Source: Diphasiastrum complanatum (lineage: Eukaryota; Streptophyta; Lycopodiopsida; Lycopodiales; Lycopodiaceae). Taken from it: a stretch of DNA of 64,000 bases. A program made the position numbers and the translations under genes. The notes below the pieces were generated by a model, which was not told the DNA's origin, ran no database searches, and saw only the letters and a program-made list of their open reading frames with translations. The DNA lies in contig CM055107.1 of NCBI GenBank assembly GCA_029204225.1, positions 44,942,853 to 45,006,852 of the forward strand, in the 5' to 3' direction. This document shows, in pieces, positions 1 through 9,876 of the stretch (positions are counted from its first letter, which is position 1; every line of letters begins with the position of its first letter).

Positions 1-1842
1 TTAAGGAGCTCTTTGTTGCTCCATGTACACTTCCTCCTCAAGATCACCATTCAAAAAATCATTTGTAATGTTCCAATTGCATAGATTCTCCTTCCATAAA
101 GAGTAGCAAGTAAGATGATGAGTCAAATGCTTACCATATGCCATTAAAAGGAGTTTTGATATTCCACAAAAGGCCCCTTCAAGAATTCGTTTGCAAGATG
201 TCTTTATTATAGCACTAATACTTTGGACTTGCCATACCTTTTTAATCGTAGCTCACTAAAAGCATGTCATCCTAAATATCAGTGGAAATTCCTTGTTGAG
301 CACTTTCCAATGGACCAAACTTTGCTAAATTTGGAACTTACACTAAAAAGTTATGTCATTTTTAGTTGGAATCAAAATAGTGGACCTCAAAAAGTTTACG
401 TTACGTAGATTTCAAATTTGATGTTTTTTGATTGGTCCATATGTAAGAAACATTTGAGAGAAAAAATTATAAAAAGAACTTCTACTAAGGGTCTTTTTTG
501 GATTAGAAACTCCTCTAATGCAATAGGTGCAAAGGTTCTTCATCATAGTCAAATCCCTTGTTCTTGTGCATATCCTTTTGCACTAACCTGCGATTGTGCT
601 TGTTGTAGATCCATCTTGGTTTGTCTTCACATTAGAAGATTCCATTTGTATCAATGGCTTTCTTGTCCTTAGGTAACTCCACCAATTTACATGTTCCATT
701 CTTCTAAGAGCTTGATACTCAAGATCCATTGCTTGGATTCCACTCCTCTTCTTTCCTTAGCTTCATCTTACCCTTGTAGGTTTATCAAAAGAGGGTTATG
801 AGAGCGATATTATTTCAAAAACTACTTTGGCTTACCCGTTTCGATCATATGTGAGTCTTGAAGGCATTTGTCTTTCCCTTGATGTTCTCCTTGGCTTTCG
901 ACTTGATGAAGGTCCATCATCATTACTATCTAAAGTAGGATCCTTTACATCAACATCAATAATGCTAGATCCATCCACATCACCATCAATAATGCTTGAA
1001 GATACTTTTGGAATGTTCCCCTCATCAAAAATGACATCTCTACCAACAATTACTTTGTTAGTAGAAGGTATGTAAACCTTGTAGGCTTACTCACCTCAGT
1101 ATATCCAACAAAAATACCTTTTCTTGAAGATGGATCCTCCTTGGTCCTATCATCAAGAGTAATGTTGATGTAGCATGTGCATCCAAAAGTTCTAAGAAAG
1201 TTGACACTCGACCTCCTCTTGAATAGCATCTCAAAAGGTGTCCTTCCATCCAAAATAGCACACGACCACCTATTGCGCAAGAAACTGGCACACACCAAAG
1301 CTTGATCCCAAAATGGTTTATCAATCATTAGCACTTAACCTCATGACTTTAGCACTTTCACATAAAGTCCTATTCTTCCTTTCAGCCACTCCATTTTGTT
1401 GTGGGATCCTTGGTGTTGTATACTCCTTCTTGAGCTTAGGCTCATCACAAAAGGTCTTGAACTTGGTAGATATGTACTCGCCACCAATGTCACTCCTTAA
1501 GCACTTGATCCTTGTGGAAAATTGGTTCTCCCTTGCATTCTTGAACTTAACAAAGACATCATACACTTCATCTTTGCTCTTTAGTAGATAGATCCAGCAA
1601 AATCTACTAAAATCATCAATGAAAGTTACATACATCTTAGCTCCCCTATTGCTAATTGTACTAATTCCATGAATATTCGAATGTACAACTTGAAAAGGCT
1701 TTGTAGATCTAGCATAAGGTAGTCTATGTGACTTTGAAAAAGCACAAGACTCACAAACATGATTTATACTTTTTAAGAAACTTGGAAGACCTATCACAAC
1801 TTGCTTTCTAGCCATTACCTCCAATGACTTGAAGTAAGACAA
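1..1842 (-). pseudogene. Ty1/copia pol remnant (integrase, linker, start of reverse transcriptase)
   Basis: On the minus strand, 1842-1321 reads as the integrase zinc-binding pair (CESCAFSKSH) and catalytic core, with RSDIGGEY and QQNGVAERKNRT. The usual first catalytic Asp (HSDxHG) appears as Asn (HSNIHG). The next frame, 1334-1050, continues with FGCTCYINI and KGIFVGY, and the acidic integrase-RT linker runs to about 820. Reverse transcriptase then begins in scrambled frames (ELPKDKK near 660, FDYDEEP near 540) and resumes at 1-60 with FLNGDLEEEVYMEQ. A separate repeat (about 140-510) splits the RT. The window edge cuts off the rest. Several frameshifts, the active-site change and the insertion make this a dead copy. 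Family identity is secure; exact lesion positions are approximate. Confidence 0.9.
140..510 (+). repeat. Dispersed repeat A, copy 1 (inserted in copia RT)
   Basis: This block interrupts the reverse transcriptase of the surrounding copia remnant. It aligns by eye over most of its length with the reverse complement of 50390-50725. Shared stretches include AAGAATTCGT, GGACTTGCCATA, AAAAAGTTATG and GTTACGTAGA. It has no coding potential I recognise and no clear terminal inverted repeats, so it may be a miniature transposon or a solo LTR. Confidence 0.6.
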
Positions 1843-2480
1843 GTAAATAAATTGACATTGTCAATACCATGAAGCATATGTTCATCTTAAAATGAATAAA
1901 AAAGATGTGATACTATCACCTATCTACATGATCATTTATTGATCAAATGTTCATGTCATGGTCTCAATCCTTTCATTTTCCACCCCAAAAATTAAAAGTT
2001 CTAGTGCATATTAATGTAAATCGATGAAAAATATCAATCACGGAAAAGACTTGGTCATAATCATATTGCTGAAAAAAGATAGCCTCTTCAATAGAGTTGT
2101 ATGTCAACTTTATATCTATAAAAAATGATATTCAAGTGGCTCAAATTATCCAAGAAGATTCAACATGAAATTTTATATGCATAATATGCATGTTGTAGGG
2201 TTGTGCACTTCATATATCAAATGAATGTTAACAACAAATCAAATGAAGTGATGTGCTTAGGATACATGGAGCACATAAACAATGAGGTGTTCCATCCTTT
2301 TATGCCAAACCTCTTGAATAGGTATTTGCTCTCTTGCAACACATCCAACTTGGTTAGACAATGACATTTTCAAGGACTAGCGCAAACAAAGTGATGAGGA
2401 AAAGAATTATTTCGTTGACCAATTGTATAGAGAATTTCTAGTCCCCTCCCCTGATTTGGAATTTGACCGAATCTGGATGG
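1843..2480. other. No gene seen
   Basis: AT-rich sequence upstream (in minus-strand terms) of the copia integrase remnant. It should have held gag and protease, but I cannot recognise either, so that part of the element is deleted or decayed. Confidence 0.5.
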
Positions 2481-2715
2481 GACGACGTTTGGGACGATCC
2501 GAGATGCGATGAGAGCTAGCAAATCTAGGCCATACAACATGCACAAGGACGATTGGAAGTTTGCAAAGAAATAATTTCAAGAAAATCCAGATCGTTTCAA
2601 GCAACAAAGAGAGGCAACTAAGAATCAAATAGAGATGGCAAGGCCCTCGCACCTAGGTAGTGGTGGCCAAGGTTTTTTTTCAGGCCCATTTCGTAAGTCT
2701 CCCCACCTATAGTTG
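2480..2715 (+). pseudogene. Possible plant transposase-associated fragment
   Basis: One plus-strand frame, with a single internal stop, reads as a charged segment containing DDWKFAKK, ENPDRFKQQREATKNQ and LGSGGQGFF. This spacing of Trp/Phe, a charged helix, Asn/Lys-rich residues and a Gly-Ser-Gly turn resembles the conserved block in plant En/Spm-associated proteins of the Transposase_24 type. The match is by impression only, the reading frame is broken, and no flanking domain confirms it. Confidence 0.25.
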
Positions 2716-2899
2716 AATTTGATATTGTTGTGATTCATATTTTATTTGTGGATTTGTTTAGATTAAATTACAATCATCGATTTGTCGGTTCATGCAAAAA
2801 TCTGCCGTAAAGTTGTCTCCCACAAAAAAGAAGTACAAGTATGCATATTCCAACAACATGCAATCATTACTCAAATTGTTGGAGAGACAAGGAACGAGA

Positions 2900-3175
2900 A
2901 TTGACTGGGATGGATATTATGAGGTATGTATTATGATTTCAACATATATTTTGACTTCACCACATTCATTTGGTCGAACACTCTAACAACATCACTTACA
3001 AAATTTACACATCTTCATTGCACTTAGGTATCTCAATCCCAATCTCATGCATCACAATTACATGAGACTAGTGACCACGGTTAGGACGGGGACGATTCAG
3101 CTGGATCTAATGATTAGGCATTTCATTCTTATATATATTTGTAATTAGAATATTTATGTATCAATATATATAATT
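2900..3175 (+). repeat. Direct duplication, copy 1
   Basis: This 275-bp block is repeated in the same orientation at 3415-3710 with scattered differences. Shared stretches include ATGGATATT, TTCACTACATTCAT (CACCACATTCAT here), CTCAATCCCA and CTGGATCTAA. A possible splice acceptor (CACTTAG followed by GTATCTCAATCCC) lies inside. Only copy 2 keeps a long open Ser/Asp/Glu-rich stretch after it. Confidence 0.6.
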
Positions 3176-3414
3176 TGTTTAAGTTAAGTCCTCTACATGG
3201 ATCTTCAATTGCATGGAGTCCAGTTTTAGGATAGAATGAAGCCATTTGACAGGATTATAACGATGTCCATCGGAGAACCTTCACCACCAGTGCCCAGGTG
3301 AGATGGTCCCTAAAGTCTCTTGTGGCTTCTTATCAGCCTCTCGTTGTTATTTGACACGATCTGGATTTTCAGTAAACCTTTTTTTCACAAACTTCAAGTC
3401 TTCCTTGTGCCTTG

Positions 3415-3710
3415 ATTCGGATGGATATTCTAGATTTGAGGTATATATGGCTTCAAGATATACTTTAACTTCACTACATTCATGTGGTCTAACTTTCACT
3501 CTCATCACATTTCTCAGATAACTGAATCATCTTCATTGGATGCAGGTATCACAGTCTCAATCCCATGCATCGCAGTCACATGAGTCCGATTGCGATGTCA
3601 ATGGCCAAGACGAGGACGACTCAACTGGATCTAATTGTAATTAGGTATATTTCAATAATTCAATTTGTCACATATCTCTGTACTTGGAACATTTATGTAT
3701 GAATATATAA
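3415..3710 (+). repeat. Direct duplication, copy 2, with a possible acidic terminal exon
   Basis: This is the second copy of the 2900-3175 block. After an acceptor-like GGATGCAG, the plus strand reads a short Ser/Gln/Asp/Glu-rich peptide (SQSQSHASQSHESD, then DEDDSTGSN) to a stop near 3643. It may be the terminal exon of a decayed gene that was locally duplicated. Function unknown. Confidence 0.5.
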
Positions 3711-4818
3711 TTATTGAATTTAAGTTTCCTTCATCAATTTTTAAGTGCTTAAAATGTAACTCAAATCAAATTTTCAAATTTTTTTATTAACAATAATGAA
3801 CAAATGATACTGCTTACCAACTTTATAAGAAGTGGTACAAAAGACTCCTCGGGTCGGATGGAGTCCATTTTGAGAACAAAATGGAGCCAGTAAACTAGCT
3901 TCATTCTGTCCTAATTTTTTTTTAATTCTCAAAATAATCCTCGGAACAGGGTGCCATTTTGAAAGGGATATACCAAGGGATATCTCTTGGTATATCCCTT
4001 GGAAAAAACATGCCAAACACACCCTTTTAGCAGGATATACCGAGGTCTCTCGATATATCCCTTGGTATCCCCATGCTATAAACAACGCAAAAATGAGGTG
4101 AAGAAGCCTCGATCGCCAAGGGATATATCAAGGATCTTGTTCCAAGGCATACTTCATGGTGTATACTGAGGTTTGTGGTCTTTTTTCAAAAAAAAAAAAA
4201 TCATAAAAGCCTCGGTAATAGGGTCAAAAATCCTCCAGAATGTTGTAGTGAGTTCACAAAGGACTTCACTTGATTTAATCAATCAAAACTCAAGATAGAC
4301 TTCTAGCCTTTCTAAGAACTTCTAGTCTAGGCCCCTCACTCTCTCACTAAGATTGAATGGAGATATAATGACTCTAATTCCTATCAAATTTCATCAAGAA
4401 AATCAATGATTTTGAATAAAAAATAACTCTTTCTCACTCCTCGATGATGATCCAACAAGACATGTAAATCCACTTTTTAGGACTTGTTCTCAACACCTAT
4501 TAATTGGATTCTATGACACAAAGTCAAATCTCGATAATGGCTATTGATCTTTGATGCTTCCTCTTTGATTTGCATCAAAAACCTCATCAAGATCATGTGT
4601 AATGAAATTATTGGGATCTAATGAATAATGGAAATAAAATATAGGTTCTGAGGTTTTTACATCTGTGAAAGGTACACATGTAGCCCACTACCAAATATAG
4701 ATCTCAAATCTTGAAGCAATCTTTTTGTGGAGACTCACCCACTCAAAGCTACTTTTCTAGCATCAAACTTGCTAAATTTGTATTGTGTTTTGATCATCAA
4801 TTATTCTCTCATACTTGG
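3711..4818. other. Non-coding DNA with a strong palindrome
   Basis: No gene is recognised. A 38-bp near-perfect palindrome sits at 3963-4000: arms AAGGGATATACCAA and TTGGTATATCCCTT around a 10-nt centre. More copies of the GGGATATA(T/C)C word follow to about 4160, so the block looks like a fold-back element. Confidence 0.6.
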
Positions 4819-4829
4819 CTCTGATACCG
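4819..4829 (-). other. Copia primer-binding site (initiator Met tRNA)
   Basis: The minus strand reads GGTATCAGAGC directly after the end of the LTR-like block 4831-5263. This is the core of the TGGTATCAGAGC site that plant copia elements use to pair with the 3' end of initiator tRNA-Met. No gag follows it below 4819, so the downstream element is lost. Confidence 0.65.
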
Positions 4830-4830
4830 G

Positions 4831-5263
4831 GGTGAAAGTAGAACAAATTGGCCCATTAATGAATCTCTAATTAATTCTCAAAAGTGATTGATTGATTGAT
4901 TAACCAACTATTGCAAAACTAGCAATTTCAATCAAGAGCAATCAAAATAAGATCAAAACATGCAAATGTGACTTCACACGTGTGGTGTACGGCCCTGTGA
5001 ACAAATAATAATCTTTACTAAGACATTTAGATTGCATACACATCACAAAATCATCACACAAATAGAGTAGACTTGGTTTCCCTCCAAAATGTAAACCTTA
5101 GTATTCTTGGGACTTGATTTAATGTACCCTACATTCAAATTTGAATCTACTCAAACTCGACTTCTACATTTCCCACACTTTTCAAAAGTGTTTATTCAAA
5201 TGCATTTTAGACTAATATAACTTTGAAGAGTCAAACTCTAAGTCTAATATAAAGTTGGCCTCA
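4831..5263 (-). repeat. Copia LTR (minus orientation)
   Basis: This block runs from a TG that overlaps the RNase H stop codon at 5263-5261 to the primer-binding site at 4829. It matches parts of the plus-strand LTR at 61277-61975 (GACTTAGAG near the start, TTTGAAAAGTGTG, GTCGAGTTTGA, CAAATTTGAA), so both belong to one family. It carries the palindrome CACACGTGTG at 4975-4984. The family relation is by eye; the ends are inferred from context. Confidence 0.6.
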
Positions 5264-6100
5264 ATTTGCCAAATAAAGAAATGTAGCAAATATGACCATG
5301 GACTTTGATAACACTCCAAGTGATGTCCTATGCTTCATAAACAAGTCCTTTCCCAATCCTTTGGTGAAGTTATCAGCTACACATTCCTTTGAAGACACAT
5401 GTTGAAACTCCACCTCCTTTGCAATGACTTGCTCCCTTACAAAATGATATGCCACCTCAATATACTTGCTCCTAGCATGAAAGATAGGATTGGTTGCCAG
5501 CGTTTGGGTTGATAGATTGTCACAAAAGATGATTGGGCTCTCTAAAAAATACAACAAGTGAATATCCTTGATCATCCTCTTGATCCATACCATCTCCTTT
5601 GTGCAATGTATAAAAGCTTTGTACTCGGCCGCACTAGATGACAATGAGATAGTGGCTTGTTTCTTCAACATCCATGATATAGTTCCATCACCTATGAAAA
5701 TACAATGAGAACTAATGGATTTCCTATCCATTATATCACAAGCATAGTCCAAATCTGAAAATCCAAAAAGGTTATGTATGATCCCTCATACAATATGCCA
5801 AAATCTCGAGTTCCAATGATGTACCTCAAAACTCATTTTCCTAGATTCCAATGCTCCTCACTAGGACCTTGCATGAATTGACTCAATCTTCCAACACAAT
5901 AGGTTAGATCTGTCTAGTAATGGTTAGGATAGATGAATGAACCAAGTAGCTTCCTTATAGAGAGTAATTTCCTTGAAGGATCTTTCACTACCTCTTATAG
6001 TTAGCTTTACATGAGATTCCATTGGTGCATATCTACCATATGAAATCTTTCTTGAATAGAAGATCAATCAAACTTGGCAAAGTTCTTTGAATAGCAAGAC
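5261..6100 (-). pseudogene. Ty1/copia RT tail and RNase H
   Basis: The open frame 5752-5261 (163 codons) is a copia RNase H: SLSSSAAEYKA, then IIFCDNLSTQTLATNP, FHARSKYIEVAYHFVREQV and VADNFTKGL, which give the active-site acidic residues and the conserved His/Arg. Upstream in other frames, 6050-5753 holds RT-tail pieces such as APMESHVKLT, VLRYIIGTRDFGILY and FGFSDLDYACD. RNase H would remove the RNA template during reverse transcription. The RT tail is frameshifted. A gag fragment of the same strand lies immediately upstream (6441-6184), so the centre of the element (zinc knuckle, protease, integrase, most of RT) is missing. Confidence 0.88.
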
Positions 6101-6183
6101 TTTTTCAAAAAAGAAAATATTTGCCTTCTTAGAATCAACAGTCTAAAAGTAGACTTGGATTCACAAAGCTTTTTCAATGAATT

Positions 6184-6441
6184 TCAAGCATCCTTAGATG
6201 AAGTACTCTTAAAAACTTCCTTGAGAAGCTCATTGGTAACATTCATCTTTATCATGTGTAGAGCCCTTTTGGCCCTCTTGTCATACCTCACTTGATCTTG
6301 TTGTATTGTTGGTCTCTCCTCCAAACCTACAACAATATCCAGAATATCATTCATCTCGATGATCCTCATTTTCCACAATGAATAGTTACTTGAGGTAAGC
6401 CTATCATTGGCTTCCAACATGACTCCACTTGATGTAGCCAT
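6184..6441 (-). pseudogene. Ty1/copia gag N-terminus
   Basis: This 85-codon frame starts at ATG (6441) and reads as the N-terminal part of copia Gag (DUF4219/UBN2 type), with LTSSNYSLWKMRI, DIVVGLEERP and DKRAKRALHMIK. It closely resembles the plus-strand gag at 62562 (MLESNDSLTSTNF, VVGVEERP) and shares the leader words AACAGGTTGAAAGAGAGG just before ATG. It ends after about 85 residues where the element jumps to RT-tail sequence, so it is the stub of an internally deleted copy. Confidence 0.85.
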
Positions 6442-7330
6442 GTAGCAATGACCTGATCCTCTCTTTCAACCTGTTTCAATGCACAAAGCACTCCTTTGAA
6501 CAACCACAAATGTTTTGAAAAAGAAATCACAAAGATGTGAAACTACTCAAATTCTCTTCTAGCACTTATACCAAGCAAATCAACACATAGAATCATGAAT
6601 TCTTGACCAACCTATGATCTATCCTCAATCTAATGACTCTTGCCACTTCCTAAGGTTGAAACACACTCAAATGAAATCCAAAGACCTCACAGTTAGATTT
6701 TTGACAAAATCACAAAAAATTCATTATTCCAAAATTTACATGCAAATGTTGAAAACTTGATATGCAATCTATTAGCCACCACTCAGGGTAATCCAATGAT
6801 CCAAAAATGGCCGAATCCAACATGTGAACTGGAAAATCAAAATTGATCATGATTATAAACCTATATAGGGTTTTGATCTACAAAAGATCCAATTTACAAA
6901 TGCAAGAAACTCAATTTTGGTGTAGAATCCAATCTAGCATGCTCTAGCATTGATATCTTCTCCAAATCATTGATAGATGTGATTGCCTTCTTCATAACAC
7001 AAGCTCTACTATGATGTAAAATATTTGAAAATAATTTAGATCCAAACCTACGATTGATCCTTGGTTACAAAAACAAGCTACTCCACCAATCTTGCTGATG
7101 TAGAAAAATTAGCATCTATACAAAAAATGAGATGCAAACTCTAATAGAACTTGATCAAACATGGAACAATCGAAACATCAAATCTCTCGGTCAACTATGG
7201 ATTGTATTCTCACCATTTGGGATTGATGCTTCAGTGATTTATACGGGCAACTACAAATTTTATATTTCAAAATAAGAGTCAATTTTTTAGGTCAATCAGG
7301 CCAATTATTCACAACCACCTATGAATGAGG
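6442..7330 (-). repeat. Copia 5' leader, degenerate primer-binding site and LTR end
   Basis: The minus-strand leader 7002-6442 aligns with the plus-strand leader 61988-62561. A degenerate primer-binding site (TCATAGTAGAGC) lies at 7014-7003. Upstream of it, 7330-7015 matches the LTR ends at 61790-61975 and 24010-24185 (for example GAGTTTGCATCT and AGATGCTAATTTTTCTACAT). This is the 5' end of the deleted element whose gag stub is at 6441. Confidence 0.65.
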
Positions 7331-7429
7331 TATTGATTTATCGTACGAAAAAGTTTCAATATTCATGCTGACTACTTTTGTATAGAGCATTTAAATTTGA
7401 ACAACAATTCATGACGATAGAAGAGCCAG

Positions 7430-7790
7430 ATGCAAGACAAAACCAAGAATCCAAGGCAATTGGATAAGCATCCAAGTTGGTATGATGTAGAGGAAGCAAA
7501 CAAAAGAGGATATTGTAGTGATACACTTTATCCATTCTATACAGATTGGTTGCCAACAAACAATGTGGTGCTTCATCAACCTCTTCTTCGACCATCATTT
7601 TTCCTTCGTGGGAACAAGGATTACAATCTGCAGCTAGCAAAATGGATTCAATTTGATAGTTTTGGATTTGCAATGAAGCAATAATTTTTTGGATGACACA
7701 TTTTCAATCATGACTACTAAACCAAGGATCAAGCTGATTAGACAAGCATCTTCATTTTTTAGGACAAAAATGTTTAAGTAGGGGGAGTGT
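7430..7790 (+). other. Short unrecognised ORF followed by a polypurine-tract-like GGGGGAG
   Basis: An 84-codon plus-strand frame (7430-7684) and an overlapping minus-strand frame are open, but I recognise neither. At 7781-7787 GGGGGAG is followed by TGTCATGTACTTTTAGTACA. That is the usual layout of a copia polypurine tract and the TG start of a 3' LTR. If so, a plus-strand element ends here, but the next coding DNA (7866 onward) is on the minus strand, so the LTR would be truncated. Confidence 0.35.
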
Positions 7791-7865
7791 CATGTACTTT
7801 TAGTACATCCATGCCTATACATGCAGCTCGTCTGCCTTTATCTTGTACTAGACTGCAAAAGATTC

Positions 7866-8761
7866 TCATGTGAGATCGCAAAAGATTCTCGTTCGTGAAT
7901 CTTTCATGTTCGCGAACTGTTCATTTTTGTCTCCTTTGACTTTCATGTTTGCAAAACTTTTCGTGCTTCGTGTCTCCAGATCTTCGAGTTCGCGAATGTC
8001 TTCGTTGGGTTGAGGGCTGAAAGCTAGCAAGGCTTTGTAATTAAAAACGTTTTGTTTCTTCAGCTCCCTCTCAAAGCACGATAGCTTTACGATCCTGAGA
8101 CTGCTCCTTTTTCTCTCAAAGAGTCCTTTGTCCAGGTCTTTGGTGAAGATGTCAGCAACCATGTCTTTCATTCTGATGAAGGTGTTCTGAAGTATCTTCT
8201 TTACAATTAGATCCTTGATGAAGTGGTACTTGATCGCAATGTGCTTCATTCTGGAATGGAACACGAGATCTTTCGTCAGGTGTATTGCAGAGGTGTTATC
8301 CATCTGCAAGACCAGAGGCTCATTCCTTGTTTCGTCCAATTTGTCCAAGAACTGCCTTAGCCAGATTATCTCGTTGGCCATCTTTGCTGCAGCAACGTAC
8401 TCTGCTTCACAGGATGACTGGACTACAACTGCTGCTTCTGATGTGATGGTGCATCCTCCCGAGACTCTTTTATAGTCGTCCTTGAGAGATGCCCAACTAG
8501 CATCGCTGGGAAAGTATCTTGAAGCTTGCACCATGACAATAACACAAGCCATAATCCCTCGTTAATTGAAGATATTGCAATCTTCCATTGTATCGTGCCT
8601 GAATTTGTACAGAATTCGCTCATTCTAAATACTACATAAGCAATATCAGGACGGGTGTTGTCAGCAAGGTTCATCAATGATCCTATCAGCTTCTTGTAAG
8701 GTGTGAGTTGCATATGTTCTCTCTCTTCCTCAGTCTTCGGACAGTCATCGTTTGTCAGCAC
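7866..8761 (-). pseudogene. Ty1/copia RT tail, RNase H and 3' tail
   Basis: The minus strand at 8761-8600 reads the end of RT (LTPYKKLIGSLMNLADNTRPDIAYVV). After a frameshift, 8552-7866 gives RNase H: SSCEAEYVAAAKMANEIIWLR, LVLQMDNTSAIHLTKD, FHSRMKHIAIKYHFIKD and MVADIFTKDLDK. The open frame continues about 70 codons past RNase H through DNA with repeated GCGAAC(A/T) words, which also occur after the RNase H at 39622-40050. The copy stops at about 8770, where plus-strand RT of another copy begins. It is frameshifted and lacks everything upstream. Confidence 0.9.
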
Positions 8762-8799
8762 CGTCCTGCGAGCATTGGAGTATTTGCTCCTTTACACAA

Positions 8800-9470
8800 T
8801 TGCTAAGGCGATGTCTACTCCTGATGCTGACCAATGAAAAGTAGTGATGGACACCGAATTTGATTCTCTGTTGGTGAATCAAACATGGACACTCACTGAG
8901 CTGCCAAAGGACCAAAATCCAATTCCATACAAATGGATATTCAAGGCGAAGTACAACGTTGAAGGAAGGCTAAATCATTACAAGGCCAGGCTAGTCGCCA
9001 AAGGCTTTTTTTCAGATTTCATATTTGAATTATTCAGAAAACTTTAGCCCAGTTGTCAAACATGCTTCGATCTGCCTACTCCTCACCTTTGCAGCTGCAG
9101 CAGATCTCGAAGTTCATCAGATGGATGTCCAGACCGCTTTTCTCAATGGAACCATAGAAGAGAAAATCTATATAACACAACCAGAGGGATACGAACTCAA
9201 CGGCAAGCAATAGCACCTTGTATGCAGAATTCACAAAGCGCTCTAAGGACCGAAATAGTCACCTAGAGCCTGGTTCTAGAAGATCAATGTATTTCTAATA
9301 GAGAATGGCTTTATTCCAAACTCAGCAGACTCGAATGTTTACTTCAAATCTGTATCAGAATACTTTATCATCATCACTCTCTATGTAGATGACACACTCT
9401 TATTCAGTAATAATTTGAATCTCATGAAGGATACAAAATGCATGCTGGCCCAGGAATACACAACTAGAAA
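8800..9470 (+). pseudogene. Ty1/copia reverse transcriptase fragment
   Basis: The plus strand reads RT from its N-terminus (TPDADQ near 8815; WTLTELPKDQNPIPYKWIFK; NHYKARLVAKGF). After a frameshift and probable small deletion near 9010 it continues NFSPVVK, MDVQTAFLNGTIEEKIY and QPEGYE (9025-9213). A stop at 9211-9213 is followed by more RT in frame, including the catalytic TLYVDDTLL with YVDD at 9382-9393. Similarity ends at about 9470, where a palindrome-rich segment starts. Reverse transcriptase copies element RNA into DNA; this copy is broken and lacks gag, integrase and RNase H. Confidence 0.9.
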
Positions 9471-9474
9471 ACTT

Positions 9475-9870
9475 TGTGTTTATCCACACAGAGTATCCAC
9501 GTGAGACTTGACGCTTAGTCGATTTTCCGAAATTTTGTTTGCGTGGAACATCCACTCGTGGATTATCCAGACCAAAAAAAAATTGAACACGCCTCCGGCC
9601 AGTCCACCGATGTTTTTTTTACACGGCACCGAAAAATGTATGTGCATGGATTATGTGGATAATCCATGAAAAATTGAATTTTCAATGTTTTGACAACTGT
9701 TTGGGAGGGAAGGTTGGCGGCGTCAGAAAGCAGTTTTGACGTGGATAATCCATGCGTGGATTATCCACACAAATTTCAGTTTGTTCACCGGACCAGACCA
9801 GAAGAAAAAGATATCCATGCGTGGATATCTTTTGCGTGGATTATCCACGCAATTTTATTTTTATTTTTGT
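9475..9870. repeat. Cluster of palindromes with a GGATTATCC core
   Basis: Four strong palindromes lie within 205 bp: 9645-9668 (10-bp perfect arms CATGGATTAT/ATAATCCATG), 9741-9768 (28 bp, nearly perfect), 9808-9827 (arms GATATCCA/TGGATATC) and 9832-9848 (GCGTGGAT-T-ATCCACGC). Partial copies (GGATTATCC, TTATCCAC) occur at 9478-9500 and near 9557-9570. No coding sequence is seen. It directly follows the truncated RT. Confidence 0.75.
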
Positions 9871-9876
9871 TTTTTG

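Noticed and set aside
9478-9770. TTATCCACA sequences matching the bacterial DnaA box
   Set aside because: The surroundings are plant nuclear DNA with copia elements; the matches are part of the palindrome family, not a replication origin of bacterial type.
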